Positions 50,384-58,877 of a stretch of 64,000 nt of DNA are shown piece after piece (positions within the stretch are counted from its first letter, which is position 1; each line of letters opens with the position of its first letter). The notes under the pieces were generated by a model. That model was not told the DNA's origin. It saw only the letters and a list, made by a program, of their open reading frames with translations, and searched no databases. The DNA lies in NCBI GenBank assembly GCA_028279825.1, contig JANQNA010000007.1, forward strand, positions 153,409 to 217,408, written 5' to 3'. A program made the translations under genes and the position numbers. This DNA is from an archaeon (GTDB lineage Archaea > Aenigmatarchaeota > Aenigmatarchaeia > GW2011-AR5).

Positions 50384-51016
50384 TTGGTATTAGAAGGAAT
50401 ATTCGGATTTTTGCTTGGTTACCCACCTGTCATAGCAGTGTTAATATTCTCGATTTTCATCCTGGTTATAATAAACATTTTCTATAAAGTCCTGATAAAA
50501 CAGGATGATGCTAAGGCTCTCAAAGAGCGCTCTAAAGAAATCAGCAAAGAAATGAAAGAAGCCCAGAAAGCCGGCAAGACTGAAGAGTCCAAGAAGCTGA
50601 TGGGTGAAATGATGAATAACAACAGTAAACTCATGAGAATGACAATGAAGCCTATGCTTGTTTCGCTTATCGTTGTGATGATATTTCTGCCAACAATGAA
50701 CACGTTCTACGGCGACAAGTTTGCCGGCGTTGACGACGGGCAAATTTCTTTGCACGGTGTTGACTATGACTTTGCAGTGGAAGACGGATCAATAAGTGTT
50801 GCTGGAGAGGATTGTAATAACTGTATAGTTAAACTGGGTGATAGTCCCTACAGGATTGCTTTGCAGGACGAGACAGTCAAGTTTGCCCAGGTTGTTGCTA
50901 CGACTCCTATAGCTTTCCCTGTGTTAGGTGATTCATTCGGATGGCTTGGATGGTACATTATTACTTCTTTCCCAATAGTTGTGATTACCAGAAAGTTCAT
51001 GAAGATCCACGTCTAA
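50384..51016 (+). CDS. EMC3/TMCO1 (DUF106) membrane insertase-like protein
   Basis: A 210-residue membrane protein with a first helix (GYPPVIAVLIFSIFILVIINIFY), a long charged coil (KALKERSKEISKEMKEAQ..KKLMGEMMNNNSKLMRM) and helices MKPMLVSLIVVMIFLPTM and GWLGWYIITSFPIVVITRKFM. This is the Oxa1-superfamily plan of archaeal Ylp1/EMC3-like insertases. Its likely start is TTG 50384, two bases after the L44e stop; an alternative TTG at 50357 overlaps L44e. A role in inserting membrane proteins is by family. Confidence 0.82.
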   Translation: MVLEGIFGFLLGYPPVIAVLIFSIFILVIINIFYKVLIKQDDAKALKERSKEISKEMKEAQKAGKTEESKKLMGEMMNNNSKLMRMTMKPMLVSLIVVMIFLPTMNTFYGDKFAGVDDGQISLHGVDYDFAVEDGSISVAGEDCNNCIVKLGDSPYRIALQDETVKFAQVVATTPIAFPVLGDSFGWLGWYIITSFPIVVITRKFMKIHV

Positions 51017-51019
51017 TAC

Positions 51020-51128
51020 GGATCCTTTCTTTTGAAAAAGAAAGTCTACGTATTACCAAAGAAAACTATTACAGGGTCTAGGCATTACCAAAAAGAACTA
51101 TTATAATCTTGACGGGAACTATATTCTT
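51020..51128 (+). promoter_or_regulatory. Intergenic region with hairpin and direct repeats, upstream of cbf5
   Basis: CTTTCTT-TTGAA-AAGAAAG near 51026-51044 is a hairpin, perhaps a terminator of the DUF106 transcript. Two near-identical 22-base units (attaccaaa..aactatta) sit at 51051-51072 and 51083-51104 with period 32. They lie directly before the cbf5 start and may be regulatory. Confidence 0.45.
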
Positions 51129-52061
51129 ATGGAATTCATCATCAGGAGCCATGATGTATCGGAAGTGGACAGGTATCCCGGAGCTAGAACAGTAGAGGAA
51201 TTGCTCCGCAACGGGATAATCATTCTTGATAAATGGTCCGGGCCTACGTGCAACGACGTGTCAGCCACGGTAAAAAAACTTCTGAAGCGTCAAAAAACAG
51301 GCCATGCTGGGACATTGGATCCGGGCGTTACGGGCGTTCTGCCTATAACTCTGGACAACGCCTGCAAGGTCATGCCTGCTTTACAAAATTTAGACAAAGA
51401 GTATGTGGGTATAATGAGGATGCACAAAGATGTCAGCTTGACAGACGTAAAGAAAACAGCCAAGCAGTTTGTCGGGAAGATAAAACAGACACCACCATTG
51501 AGATCAGCAGTTGCGCGCAAAGAAAGAGAGCGCAAGATCAATTCGTTGGAGATTTTAGAGGTGGATGGTAGGGACGTGCTTTTTCGTGTTAGCTGCCAGG
51601 CAGGAACATACGTAAGAATGATCTGCCATGATATCGGCAAGAAACTTGGCGGAGCCAACATGGCTGAATTGAGGAGAATCAAATCAGGACGATTCGACGA
51701 ATCTAAAGCCTGTAAAATGGAGGATGTTGTTGATGCTTACATTGGCGATAAAGAAACGATAAGGAAGTTTGTCCTGCCGGTGGAAGCGGCAATCGAACAC
51801 CTTCCGAAGATAATCATAAAAGATTCCGCGGTTGCTTCTGTGGCCAACGGCTCGCCTGTCTACACGCCTGCTGTTTCCAGAATAAGCAAGAGTATGATGG
51901 TAAATGATACTGTAGCCGTGTTAACCCTGAACGGTGAGCTTGTTGCGCTGGCAAGGGCCAACATTTCCGCCCAGGAAATGTCTAAACGTAAGGAGATAAT
52001 GGCCAAGACTGACAGGGTAATTCTAGACAAACCAGGAATTAAAGCTTTTTCCAGGAAGTAA
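51129..52061 (+). CDS. cbf5: tRNA/rRNA pseudouridine synthase Cbf5
   Basis: A 310-residue TruB-type enzyme with GIIILDKWSGPTCNDVSATVKKLL, KTGHAGTLDPGVTGVLPI (catalytic Asp64) and GTYVRMICHDIGKKLG, and a C-terminal PUA domain (about 225-305, IIIKDSAVASVANGSPVYTPAV..VAVLTLNGELVALARA). It works with Nop10, Gar1 and L7Ae as H/ACA RNP to make pseudouridine in rRNA, and alone on tRNA U55. Nop10 and L7Ae are also in this window. The length is normal. Confidence 0.95.
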   Translation: MEFIIRSHDVSEVDRYPGARTVEELLRNGIIILDKWSGPTCNDVSATVKKLLKRQKTGHAGTLDPGVTGVLPITLDNACKVMPALQNLDKEYVGIMRMHKDVSLTDVKKTAKQFVGKIKQTPPLRSAVARKERERKINSLEILEVDGRDVLFRVSCQAGTYVRMICHDIGKKLGGANMAELRRIKSGRFDESKACKMEDVVDAYIGDKETIRKFVLPVEAAIEHLPKIIIKDSAVASVANGSPVYTPAVSRISKSMMVNDTVAVLTLNGELVALARANISAQEMSKRKEIMAKTDRVILDKPGIKAFSRK

Positions 52062-52065
52062 TAGC

Positions 52066-52233
52066 ATGCTTTCGAAAGAAATTCTGGATATACTGGCCTG
52101 CCCGAAGTGTAAAAACGGAGTGGCTTACGACAGGGACAAACAGAAACTGGTATGCTCAATCTGCAAGATAAAATTCAACGTTCTGAAAGGCGATATACCT
52201 GATATGCTTTTAGAGAATGCGAAGAAAATCTAG
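52066..52233 (+). CDS. Trm112-like zinc-ribbon protein
   Basis: A 55-residue protein: MLSKEILDILACPKCKNGVAYDRDKQKLVCSICKIKFNVLKGDIPDML, in pieces, the Trm112/YcaR family layout with CPxC and CxxC zinc pairs. Trm112 is an activator subunit of RNA and protein methyltransferases. It starts four bases after the cbf5 stop, so the two are in one operon, linking it to RNA modification. It overlaps the convergent HD gene by four bases. Confidence 0.9.
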   Translation: MLSKEILDILACPKCKNGVAYDRDKQKLVCSICKIKFNVLKGDIPDMLLENAKKI

Positions 52234-52787
52234 CTTAGATTTTCCAGACCTTTCCACCATTCTGTAGAATTCATGCTTTTCATTTCTTTGAATAACCTTT
52301 TAGCAGATTCTGTTTTGAGGTATCTGTCATTTTTCTCCATCCAATATAAGCAGCCTTTGTGGCCGGAATCTGCATATTCTTTTGCCTGGAATAACAACTC
52401 CAGGCTGTCAGCATCTCTTGCTATGAGAGCTTCTTTGGAAGTTTTATTGTTGAATTCTTCCAACAGTTCAATGATATCTTCTGCGCCTATGGACTTCATC
52501 TGTTCCGTGAAGGCCTGCAGTTCTGCCTTATCCTTGTTTATGTACCTTTGCGCAACCTTGTCAAGATCACCTATTCTGGTCTCAGGAATATCATGGAAGG
52601 CACACATCTTCATTACTTTGTCGACATCTGCGCCCTCAAGTTTTGCCAGAATGTAGCCTATTATTGTGACCCTGTGGGAGTGTTCGGCCACACTTTCCGG
52701 ATTAGGGACACCTTCTGCCTTGAACCAGGCTCTTCGTATACGCTTCAGGCTACCAGCCTCAAAAATAAATTTTGCTATTTCCTTCAT
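52230..52787 (-). CDS. HD-domain hydrolase (HDDC2/YfbR type)
   Basis: A 185-residue protein with HD motifs: PESVAEHSHRVTIIGYILA (first His), MKMCAFHDIPETRIGDL (HD pair plus E) and ALIARDADSLELLFQAKEY (last Asp). It matches YfbR/HDDC2-like 5'-nucleotidases, which remove phosphate from deoxynucleoside monophosphates using a divalent metal. Length is typical. The promoter would lie just upstream of 52787, next to tRNA-Ser on the other strand. Confidence 0.88.
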   Translation of the reverse strand: MKEIAKFIFEAGSLKRIRRAWFKAEGVPNPESVAEHSHRVTIIGYILAKLEGADVDKVMKMCAFHDIPETRIGDLDKVAQRYINKDKAELQAFTEQMKSIGAEDIIELLEEFNNKTSKEALIARDADSLELLFQAKEYADSGHKGCLYWMEKNDRYLKTESAKRLFKEMKSMNSTEWWKGLENLS

Positions 52788-52840
52788 TTGTACGTATAGA
52801 ATACAATCTTTTTAACTCTTAGAAAGAAGCTATCAAGAAA

Positions 52841-52997
52841 GCTGGGATGGCAGAACTTGGTAAACGCGCAAGCCTGGAAAGCTTGTTCTCCGAAAGGGGA
52901 GCGAGGGTTCAAAACCGAGGAAGGATATCCTTCCTAAGGTGTTACCAACCTTAGGTGGCTTTGCATGCTACATCGGATGAAATTCCCTCTCCCAGCG
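52841..52997 (+). tRNA. tRNA-Ser (GGA) with a T-loop insertion
   Basis: Acceptor stem GCTGGGA pairs with TCCCAGC at the 3' end, the anticodon arm is CAAGC-CTGGAAA-GCTTG with anticodon GGA, and a long variable arm (TCTCC-GAAA-GGGGA) fits class II tRNA-Ser. The T stem GAGGG (from 52903) pairs with CCCTC (52985-52989), but about 70 bases separate T-loop halves. Joined, the loop reads TTCAATT or TTCAAAT. The discriminator base is G and a T-rich terminator follows. The HD gene starts upstream on the other strand. Confidence 0.88.
52913..52982 (+). other. Probable intron in the tRNA-Ser T loop
   Basis: The insert folds as a compact cloverleaf: CCGA (52915-52918) with TCGG (52973-52976), and inside three hairpins, GGAAGG/CCTTCC, TAAGGT/ACCTTA and GTGGC/GCTAC, with almost no unpaired base. 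TTCA/TGAA could extend it. The boundaries are ambiguous by a few bases because of repeated A. No strict bulge-helix-bulge is seen. Confidence 0.7.
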
Positions 52998-53027
52998 CTA
53001 TTTATTTTTTTGTGAAATAGTACTCGC

Positions 53028-53744
53028 ATGACAAGACACGGCAGGATTTTCGAATTGGGCCAGCCTTACGTGAATGTGGAAAATGGCGGTGCGTGTTTTT
53101 CTTGGCCGGATAAAACTTTCAAGGAAGCTTTTAAACATAGATGGAGAGAACTAGGGCCTGTACTGCTTGAGCGTGTCAGACATTATATGGACCAGTTTGA
53201 CTTTAATGAAAGCCCCATTTATCCATATATGAGTGAATCAGGTGTAGGAACTGGTCTTACTTATTACATAACGTCTCATCATGGTTGCGGCTGGTTTACA
53301 ATTGGAGATTTTCCTTTTTCGGGGATGACAGCGTTCCATAATATGGATGGATACAAAGAATGGGCCGTGGGTTTCAATACTGCTTCGGACACGCTGGAAC
53401 TATTGGATGATACCTTGGAAGCACCAAGGGCTCTGAAAAGGGATGGCGGATATGTCTTGCGGTATCCGCTTCCTGAAGGTAAGAAAGTTTTTGATGCTGA
53501 ACGATATCCGTATATTCTTGACAAGAAGTGGTTGCAGGAAAGATTTGATCTGTTTTACAAGCTTGAGTCCCCGACGCCTATAGATGTTGAAGTAAGCGAT
53601 GAAACACAGGAAATTCGTGCAGGTAATGGTGTTATACACGTAGAGAATGGTGTTTGTGAGTCTTCAGGATTTAAGGGATTTGATGCATTCAGACCGGGTT
53701 TCCTGATAAAAACATTGTTTTCCTCGTTTGAGGATATGGAATGA
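53028..53744 (+). CDS. Hypothetical protein
   Basis: A 238-residue soluble protein without a motif I recognise. An aromatic-rich middle (TYYITSHHGCGWFTIGDFPFSGMTAFHNMDGY) with two consecutive His and a Gly-Cys-Gly suggests an active or metal site. The start follows a long T run of the tRNA-Ser terminator with ttattttttt. It overlaps the next gene by four bases (ATGA). Codon use is close to the neighbouring orphan genes. Confidence 0.62.
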   Translation: MTRHGRIFELGQPYVNVENGGACFSWPDKTFKEAFKHRWRELGPVLLERVRHYMDQFDFNESPIYPYMSESGVGTGLTYYITSHHGCGWFTIGDFPFSGMTAFHNMDGYKEWAVGFNTASDTLELLDDTLEAPRALKRDGGYVLRYPLPEGKKVFDAERYPYILDKKWLQERFDLFYKLESPTPIDVEVSDETQEIRAGNGVIHVENGVCESSGFKGFDAFRPGFLIKTLFSSFEDME

Positions 53745-54139
53745 GTTCTATGAGTATTCCTTACGGTGAGATAGATCCCAGAATCAGAAGACTTGTATAT
53801 GCTTTGAATGGAGTAGGAATTAAAACACTTGATGCATCATGTGAGGGGCATAATGACCGTCCATATGTACATTCTCATCCATGGGTTGCAATCGATCCTA
53901 ATAGTTCAGTAGAATTATTGGATGGAATGGTTGATAGATATAATCGACAACACGAAATTCAATGGGAAAGACGAATTAGGGGAGAAAGTGCCAAAACTGT
54001 GCTGGAAACTGTCACATATAGGGAATTGTGTTCACAGTGTGGCACAGATTCAGAGGAAATCAGTGAATTACAACTGGAAGAATTAAAAATAAGTGCTGAA
54101 CAATTGGCACTATTCATTGAAGACAATATAAATCCTTAA
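53741..54139 (+). CDS. Hypothetical protein with SCEGH motif
   Basis: A 132-residue protein coupled to the previous gene (ATGA overlap; ATG 53750 is also a possible start). IDPRIRRLVYALNGVGIKTLDASCEGHNDRPYVHSHPWVAI contains SCEGH, which recalls small proteins that recognise chain or nucleotide ends, but I cannot name the family. A second half has CSQC and acidic helices. It may form a complex with its partner. Function unknown. Confidence 0.6.
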   Translation: MSSMSIPYGEIDPRIRRLVYALNGVGIKTLDASCEGHNDRPYVHSHPWVAIDPNSSVELLDGMVDRYNRQHEIQWERRIRGESAKTVLETVTYRELCSQCGTDSEEISELQLEELKISAEQLALFIEDNINP

Positions 54140-54156
54140 GGATAGATATTGATAGC

Positions 54157-55314
54157 ATGGCCTTGGAAATACAGATTCTTTTTGATATCGCCATAATACT
54201 TATTGCGGCAAAGATATTGGGTGAAATAACGGACAGGCTCAAGATTTCTTCACTTGTTGGCGAGGTTTTAGGCGGTCTTATTGTCGGGCCGATACTTTTG
54301 TTGGTCCAGCCGAATGATTTTTTAGCCCAGCTGGCGAATCTTGGCGTTCTATTTCTGGTCTTTATAATCGGACTGAACACGAAGTTTGACGACCTGAAAA
54401 GAGACGTCTACAAAGGCAGTACACTGGCCGTGGCTGGTGCGCTGCTTTCTTTGGCGGCAGGTTTTGTGTTAGGATTCTATATATTCGGATCTTTGGATGT
54501 TGCCATTGTTGTCGGCGTGGCTGTAGCTTCGACAAGCACGGCTATTTCGTTAAGGTCACTGATAGACGTGGGTGAGTTCAGAACAGCCCTGTACCACAAA
54601 GTTACTGTTTTGCTTACAGCGGATGATGTTGTATCGATACTTTTACTGTCTTTCCTGACCTCATATTTCACATTTGGTGCTGTGGAGATATGGAAAGTCG
54701 GCGCATTATTCTTTGCAGTTATCGGATTTTTCTTCCTGATACTAACGGCAGGTTCGAGACTGGTTTCAACCACTTTGGACGTTCTGGGTAAGCTGAAAGA
54801 CGAGCAGATTTTGATTGCTTTCCCGCTGGTTATAGTCTTTATTGTGGCTTTCCTGAGTGAGCATGTCGGAATGGCCGGAGTTACCGGGGCCTTTTTAGCG
54901 GGTATGGCCATGAACAGGTCTCCGCTGGCAGAAAGCGTGATAACACCGAAAATGAAGACGATCGGCGATGGATTTTTCATACCAATATTCTTTGCTTACT
55001 CTGCTCTAGCGCTTGATCTGACAACATTTGCAGAATTCTGGCCTGTCATAATTCTTTTGGTTGCCGTGACTGCCATCACAAAGCTGATTGGTTCAGGTCT
55101 TTTAGCCAGGATTTACAGCATGAATAAGAAGGAACAGCTTGTTCTGGGTGCAAGCGCGATTCCAAGGGGAGAATATTCCATAATAGCTGCCCAGTTTGCT
55201 TTGGCAGCAGGCATACTCACAGGACAGATATATACGGTTATTTTGTCGTTTGTCATACTCAGCATAATAATAACCCCGATTGTGCTTCATTTGGCTCACA
55301 GGGCCAAAGCGTGA
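54157..55314 (+). CDS. Cation:proton antiporter (CPA2/KefB type)
   Basis: A 385-residue polytopic membrane protein with about 12 helices. The family blocks are ILGEITDRLKISSLVGEVLGGLIVGPILL, LFLVFIIGLNTKFDDL, VGVAVASTSTAISLRSL (the ASTS motif), LLTADDVVSILLLSFL (the DD ion-binding pair), VGMAGVTGAFLAGMAM and ASAIPRGEYSIIAAQFAL. It exchanges Na+ or K+ for H+. No C-terminal TrkA domain is fused. It follows the SCEGH gene by 18 bases, with TATA-like gatagatatt. Confidence 0.93.
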   Translation: MALEIQILFDIAIILIAAKILGEITDRLKISSLVGEVLGGLIVGPILLLVQPNDFLAQLANLGVLFLVFIIGLNTKFDDLKRDVYKGSTLAVAGALLSLAAGFVLGFYIFGSLDVAIVVGVAVASTSTAISLRSLIDVGEFRTALYHKVTVLLTADDVVSILLLSFLTSYFTFGAVEIWKVGALFFAVIGFFFLILTAGSRLVSTTLDVLGKLKDEQILIAFPLVIVFIVAFLSEHVGMAGVTGAFLAGMAMNRSPLAESVITPKMKTIGDGFFIPIFFAYSALALDLTTFAEFWPVIILLVAVTAITKLIGSGLLARIYSMNKKEQLVLGASAIPRGEYSIIAAQFALAAGILTGQIYTVILSFVILSIIITPIVLHLAHRAKA

Positions 55315-55406
55315 AGAATTATGAGTAATTCTTACGCCTAGAATTCTGTCAATACGACGAATCCTAAGATTTAAAAAGATTCTGACCGATCTCTTAGAGT
55401 GATATC
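55315..55406 (+). terminator. Intergenic terminator and L10e promoter
   Basis: GAATTA-TGAG-TAATTC is a 6-base-pair hairpin immediately after the antiporter stop, followed by mixed sequence. A TATA box (gatttaaaaag) at about 55369-55379 is placed about 30 bases before the L10e start. Confidence 0.45.
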
Positions 55407-55928
55407 ATGGGATTAAGACCTGGACGATGTTATAGAAAACTGCAGAGACCTTATACAAGACAGAGCATGAGAGTTCCTAAAAAGGGATTCGTAAAGGGTG
55501 TGCCGAAGCCGAAGATTTCTGCATTTGAATCAGGAAAAAAGGCCAAATATGATGCCAGATTATTTTTGATAGCTGAGAGACCTGTTCAGATAAGGCACAA
55601 TGCACTGGAATCAGCAAGAGTATCGGCTATCCAGGGCATGGAAAAGGGAATAACAAGGGGTAATACTTTCTTCATGAAAATAAGGATTTATCCGCATCAT
55701 GTTCTAAGGGAAAATGCCCTCGCAACTGGTGCAGGTGCTGATCGTTTCCAGCAGGGCATGAGACAGAGCTTTGGAAAGCCTATTGGGACTGCAGCAAGAG
55801 TGAGAAAGAACCAGAAAATCATGGAAATCCAGGTCAATAAAAATTCAATATCTACAGCAAAGGCTGCCCTGAAAAGAGCTGCTCACAAGATGCCTACTCC
55901 CTGTAAAATCACGATAGAAAACCTCTGA
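55407..55928 (+). CDS. rpl10e: Ribosomal protein L10e (uL16)
   Basis: A 173-residue protein: MGLRPGRCYRKLQRPYTRQSMRVPKKGFVKGVPKPKI in parts, RPVQIRHNALESARVSAI, YPHHVLRENALATGAGADRFQQGMRQSFGKPIGTAARV. Full length for archaeal L10e. It is part of the large subunit near the A site. Stand-alone gene with a TATA box about 30 bases upstream. The conserved RGGP-like turn of the family is not obvious but the rest matches well. Confidence 0.96.
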   Translation: MGLRPGRCYRKLQRPYTRQSMRVPKKGFVKGVPKPKISAFESGKKAKYDARLFLIAERPVQIRHNALESARVSAIQGMEKGITRGNTFFMKIRIYPHHVLRENALATGAGADRFQQGMRQSFGKPIGTAARVRKNQKIMEIQVNKNSISTAKAALKRAAHKMPTPCKITIENL

Positions 55929-55960
55929 ACTTTTTATATCCGGGAACATAAGTGGTGATT

Positions 55961-56872
55961 ATGAACATTATAGAAGTAACGAACGTATCGAAAAAACTCA
56001 AGAGTAAAGGAAAAGAAGTTTTTGCGTTAGGTAATGTTTCATTTAATGTCAAGAAGGGCGAGATATTCGGGTTGCTGGGGCCGAACGGTGCAGGCAAAAC
56101 TACAATGGTAAACATACTACTGAACGTGTTAGTTCAGGATAAAGGTACTGTAAGCGTGTTCGGCAAGCGTATAGGTACGGATACCCTGGAAAAAATGAAC
56201 CTTGTTTCAGGTGATATTAGATTTCAATGGACTTTATCAAGTAAGCAAATACTGGAGTTCTACGGACGTATATACGGTTTAACAAAGAAAGAACGGGAAA
56301 AACGGATCAGCAAGCTGAGTAAACTTTTTGAAATAGACCATTTTATGAACAGAAGATTTTCCTATCTTTCCACAGGCGAAAGAATGCGGCTGAATTTTGC
56401 TAAAGCTATGCTCAATAAACCAAGTCTGCTTTTACTGGACGAGCCGACACTAGGTCTTGATCCCGATATAGCGATAAAGGTGCGTGAGGAGATAAAGCGT
56501 GTAAACAAAAAATTTGGCACAACCATACTCCTGACAAGTCATTATATGAACGAGGTAGAACAACTTTGCGACAGAATAGCCTTCATGGATAACGGTGAAA
56601 TAGCAGAAATTGGTTCTGTCAGAAAAGTCCTTACTTCAGGCGGACTCTTTGATATGATTGTTAAGGTAACGAAGGTCAAAAAGCCTCTGGAATTAAGGGC
56701 GCGTGGTTTCAAAATAAGAGGTAAAACGCTTAGGAAACAATTGAAGCCCGGAGAAAGCCTGAGTACGAATTTATCATTCCTTTCAAGAAATGGTATCCAA
56801 GTTTTGGATGTTGAAACTAAAAGACCTACTTTGGAAGATTATTTTGTCAGAGTGGCGAGGCGAAAAGCGTGA
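55961..56872 (+). CDS. ABC transporter ATPase
   Basis: A 303-residue ATPase: GPNGAGKTT (Walker A) near residue 40, YLSTGERMRLNFAKAML (signature, with T for the second G of LSGGQ), LLLLDEPTLGLDPD (Walker B) and LLTSHYMNE (switch His). The C-terminal extension (about 225-303) is a variable domain. It pairs with the permease gene that overlaps its end. A GTG at 55952 is the alternative start. Substrate cannot be told; the DrrA/NatA-like exporters are the likely group. A TATA box (ctttttatat) is about 30 bases upstream. Confidence 0.92.
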   Translation: MNIIEVTNVSKKLKSKGKEVFALGNVSFNVKKGEIFGLLGPNGAGKTTMVNILLNVLVQDKGTVSVFGKRIGTDTLEKMNLVSGDIRFQWTLSSKQILEFYGRIYGLTKKEREKRISKLSKLFEIDHFMNRRFSYLSTGERMRLNFAKAMLNKPSLLLLDEPTLGLDPDIAIKVREEIKRVNKKFGTTILLTSHYMNEVEQLCDRIAFMDNGEIAEIGSVRKVLTSGGLFDMIVKVTKVKKPLELRARGFKIRGKTLRKQLKPGESLSTNLSFLSRNGIQVLDVETKRPTLEDYFVRVARRKA

Positions 56873-57654
56873 AATGGTATAAGGTACAGGCGTTGATATA
56901 CAGGGAAGGGAGAATTTTTCGTAACGCGAAGTACAGAGCTGTATTATTTTTGTATTTCCCGATCACCACGATAATTATATGGGGCCTATTTTCCTCTTCT
57001 GTTCAGGGACGTGCTCTTGAAACAGGCATGCTGGTTCTGATAGTTAATGTATTCTGGAATTTTGGCCAACTTGCACAAAGTTCTACAAATATGGCAATGA
57101 TGGACGATTCGTTTAGCGGCAGCCTGAAACATATATTTGTTTCGGGTGTTTCGAGTACAGAGTATATACTAGCAAGGATAATCACATCATCCCTGCTGTC
57201 GGCGGTGGTTGTAGTCCTTTTGATTGGTTTGTCTGTATACGCTTTCCAGGCAACAATACTTTTGGCAAACTTTTCGCTGGTTGTTATACTAACATGTCTT
57301 ACCCTGATAGCGTCTATAGGTTTGTCAGTATTTGTTGCAGGTATGATACTTGCGCTTGGAAAAGAATACGGGTTTCTTTCCTGGTCATCCATACAGATTT
57401 TTGTACTATTATCGGCACCTTTCTATTCGATTTCTGTGTTCCCGGAGATTATACAACCAGTTGCATGGGTGATGCCGTTTACGAATATTTTTGAGGGTAT
57501 TAGACAATTGATAAGTGCCGGATTCGTAGACCCAACACTAATAGTAAATGGTGCCATAATTTCAGTGGCGTATTTGGCCGTTTCGTTTCCGTTTTATACA
57601 GCTGTGTTCAGGCACGCGAAAAAGAACGGCAATCTGGTGAAAATGGGGAGCTAA
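56869..57654 (+). CDS. ABC-2 type transporter permease
   Basis: A 261-residue permease with about six hydrophobic helices, beginning with GTG overlapping the ATPase stop (GTGA). Blocks such as MMDDSFSGSLKHIFVSGVSSTEYILARI (coupling helix) and SWSSIQIFVLLSAPFYSISVFPEIIQPVAWVMPFTNIFEGIRQL are typical of ABC-2 exporters (NodJ/DrrB-like). Substrate unknown. The pair may export a lipid, drug or polysaccharide. Confidence 0.9.
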   Translation: MKWYKVQALIYREGRIFRNAKYRAVLFLYFPITTIIIWGLFSSSVQGRALETGMLVLIVNVFWNFGQLAQSSTNMAMMDDSFSGSLKHIFVSGVSSTEYILARIITSSLLSAVVVVLLIGLSVYAFQATILLANFSLVVILTCLTLIASIGLSVFVAGMILALGKEYGFLSWSSIQIFVLLSAPFYSISVFPEIIQPVAWVMPFTNIFEGIRQLISAGFVDPTLIVNGAIISVAYLAVSFPFYTAVFRHAKKNGNLVKMGS

Positions 57655-57657
57655 AAT

Positions 57658-58020
57658 CTATTTCGTAGAGATGTAGTGAATAAAATCGACAAAATTACAG
57701 CCAGGAAACGCATACATTATGGTTTTTTGGGTCTCCGGCTCGGCTGTTATTGCGAACAAAAGAACAGCGACGATGGATGACACAAATCCCACTCCAAAAC
57801 CGGCATATTTTCTGAATTCCGACTCCAGTTCTTCTATCTGTTCCGGATATAGTCTTACTGTTCTTGACCCTTGTGATAAACCACTATATATTTCTTTGTT
57901 TTTTTTGTATCTACTCGTGAGTCTGGCAGGTCCTTGTACGCCTTCTGCCACTCCATACCAGAATTCTCTATCTTTTACCATTCTTCCTGCCATTTTGTAT
58001 GCAGTTCTTGTAAAACTCAT
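57658..58020 (-). CDS. Small membrane-anchored protein of unknown function
   Basis: A 120-residue protein with a charged helical N-terminal part (KDREFWYGVAEGVQGPARLTSRYKKN, YPEQIEELESEFRKYAG) and one or two membrane helices (VGFVSSIVAVLLFAITA; IMYAFPGCNFVDFIHYI). No recognised family. It is convergent with the permease (3 bases apart) and divergent from the next membrane gene, with an AT-rich 68-base promoter region between 58021 and 58088. Confidence 0.6.
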   Translation of the reverse strand: MSFTRTAYKMAGRMVKDREFWYGVAEGVQGPARLTSRYKKNKEIYSGLSQGSRTVRLYPEQIEELESEFRKYAGFGVGFVSSIVAVLLFAITAEPETQKTIMYAFPGCNFVDFIHYISTK

Positions 58021-58088
58021 GAATTATCTAAAAATCTGATCTTTTTAACCAAAATTCAGTTTAAAAGCCTTTCGACACAACTTTAATT

Positions 58089-58853
58089 ATGGTTGACTTT
58101 TCAAAGGCATTATCGAGATCGTGGAATTATGCCAAGGATCTTAACAGGATTGGCGTTCTTACGCTGCTTGGTCTGATAGCAATGGCTGTTTTATTTGCGC
58201 CATTGCTGTTCATGGGTACGACACTGACAGGCGTGAACATTTTGCAGACAATCGGCGGGCTGTTTGTCGGTGTTATTGTAGCAGGCCTGATATTCGTATA
58301 TACATCTGTTCTTTTCACACACAACTATGCAAACCAGAAATCTCTGGGAAAAAGTTCTGATTATGCAAAGTCGGTTTTCCTCAGATTTCTTGCAGCGCTG
58401 ATAATAATCGCTATAATAAACATGATTCTTTCAGTAATACCAATAATCGGTATTGTTCTGGTAATTGTTGCTACACTTATGTTACTGTTTGTGCAGCCGG
58501 AGATAGCCGTCAGCAATACAGGCCTGTCAGCCTCTTTTTCAAATTCTTATGATCTTTTCATGAAAAACAAGCTTGATGTGGTAATAACGGTGATACTGGC
58601 AGCCGTTCTCGGTGTTGTCTTATTCCTTATATTCATGATACCGATGTTCATAGTAGCAGGTTTCGGTGTCATGGCCTTCTTCATGACAGGTGATATTACT
58701 TCGGTACTGGCAGCCGGTATACCGATGTTCATAGTAGCAGGTATCATATTCGTCATTGGAATGGCATTCACATTCCTGTTCACCAATTCCATAAAGACAG
58801 ATGTCTATATGCAGCTGAAAAAGGGCAAAAGCCCTAAGAAAAGGAAACGTTAA
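58089..58853 (+). CDS. DUF4013-like polytopic membrane protein
   Basis: A 254-residue protein with about six hydrophobic helices and a Lys-rich tail (KKGKSPKKRKR). The pattern, including long helices, FSKALSRSWNYAKDLNR and repeated IPMFIVAG, fits glycerophosphoryl-diester-like or DUF4013/DUF7847 archaeal membrane proteins that sit beside HTH regulators. IPMFIVAG occurs twice (about residues 185 and 215), a short duplicated helix. It is followed by an ArsR-type gene after 24 bases, which may regulate it. Confidence 0.72.
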   Translation: MVDFSKALSRSWNYAKDLNRIGVLTLLGLIAMAVLFAPLLFMGTTLTGVNILQTIGGLFVGVIVAGLIFVYTSVLFTHNYANQKSLGKSSDYAKSVFLRFLAALIIIAIINMILSVIPIIGIVLVIVATLMLLFVQPEIAVSNTGLSASFSNSYDLFMKNKLDVVITVILAAVLGVVLFLIFMIPMFIVAGFGVMAFFMTGDITSVLAAGIPMFIVAGIIFVIGMAFTFLFTNSIKTDVYMQLKKGKSPKKRKR

Positions 58854-58877
58854 AAAAGGCTTCTTCTAAGTCTAATT

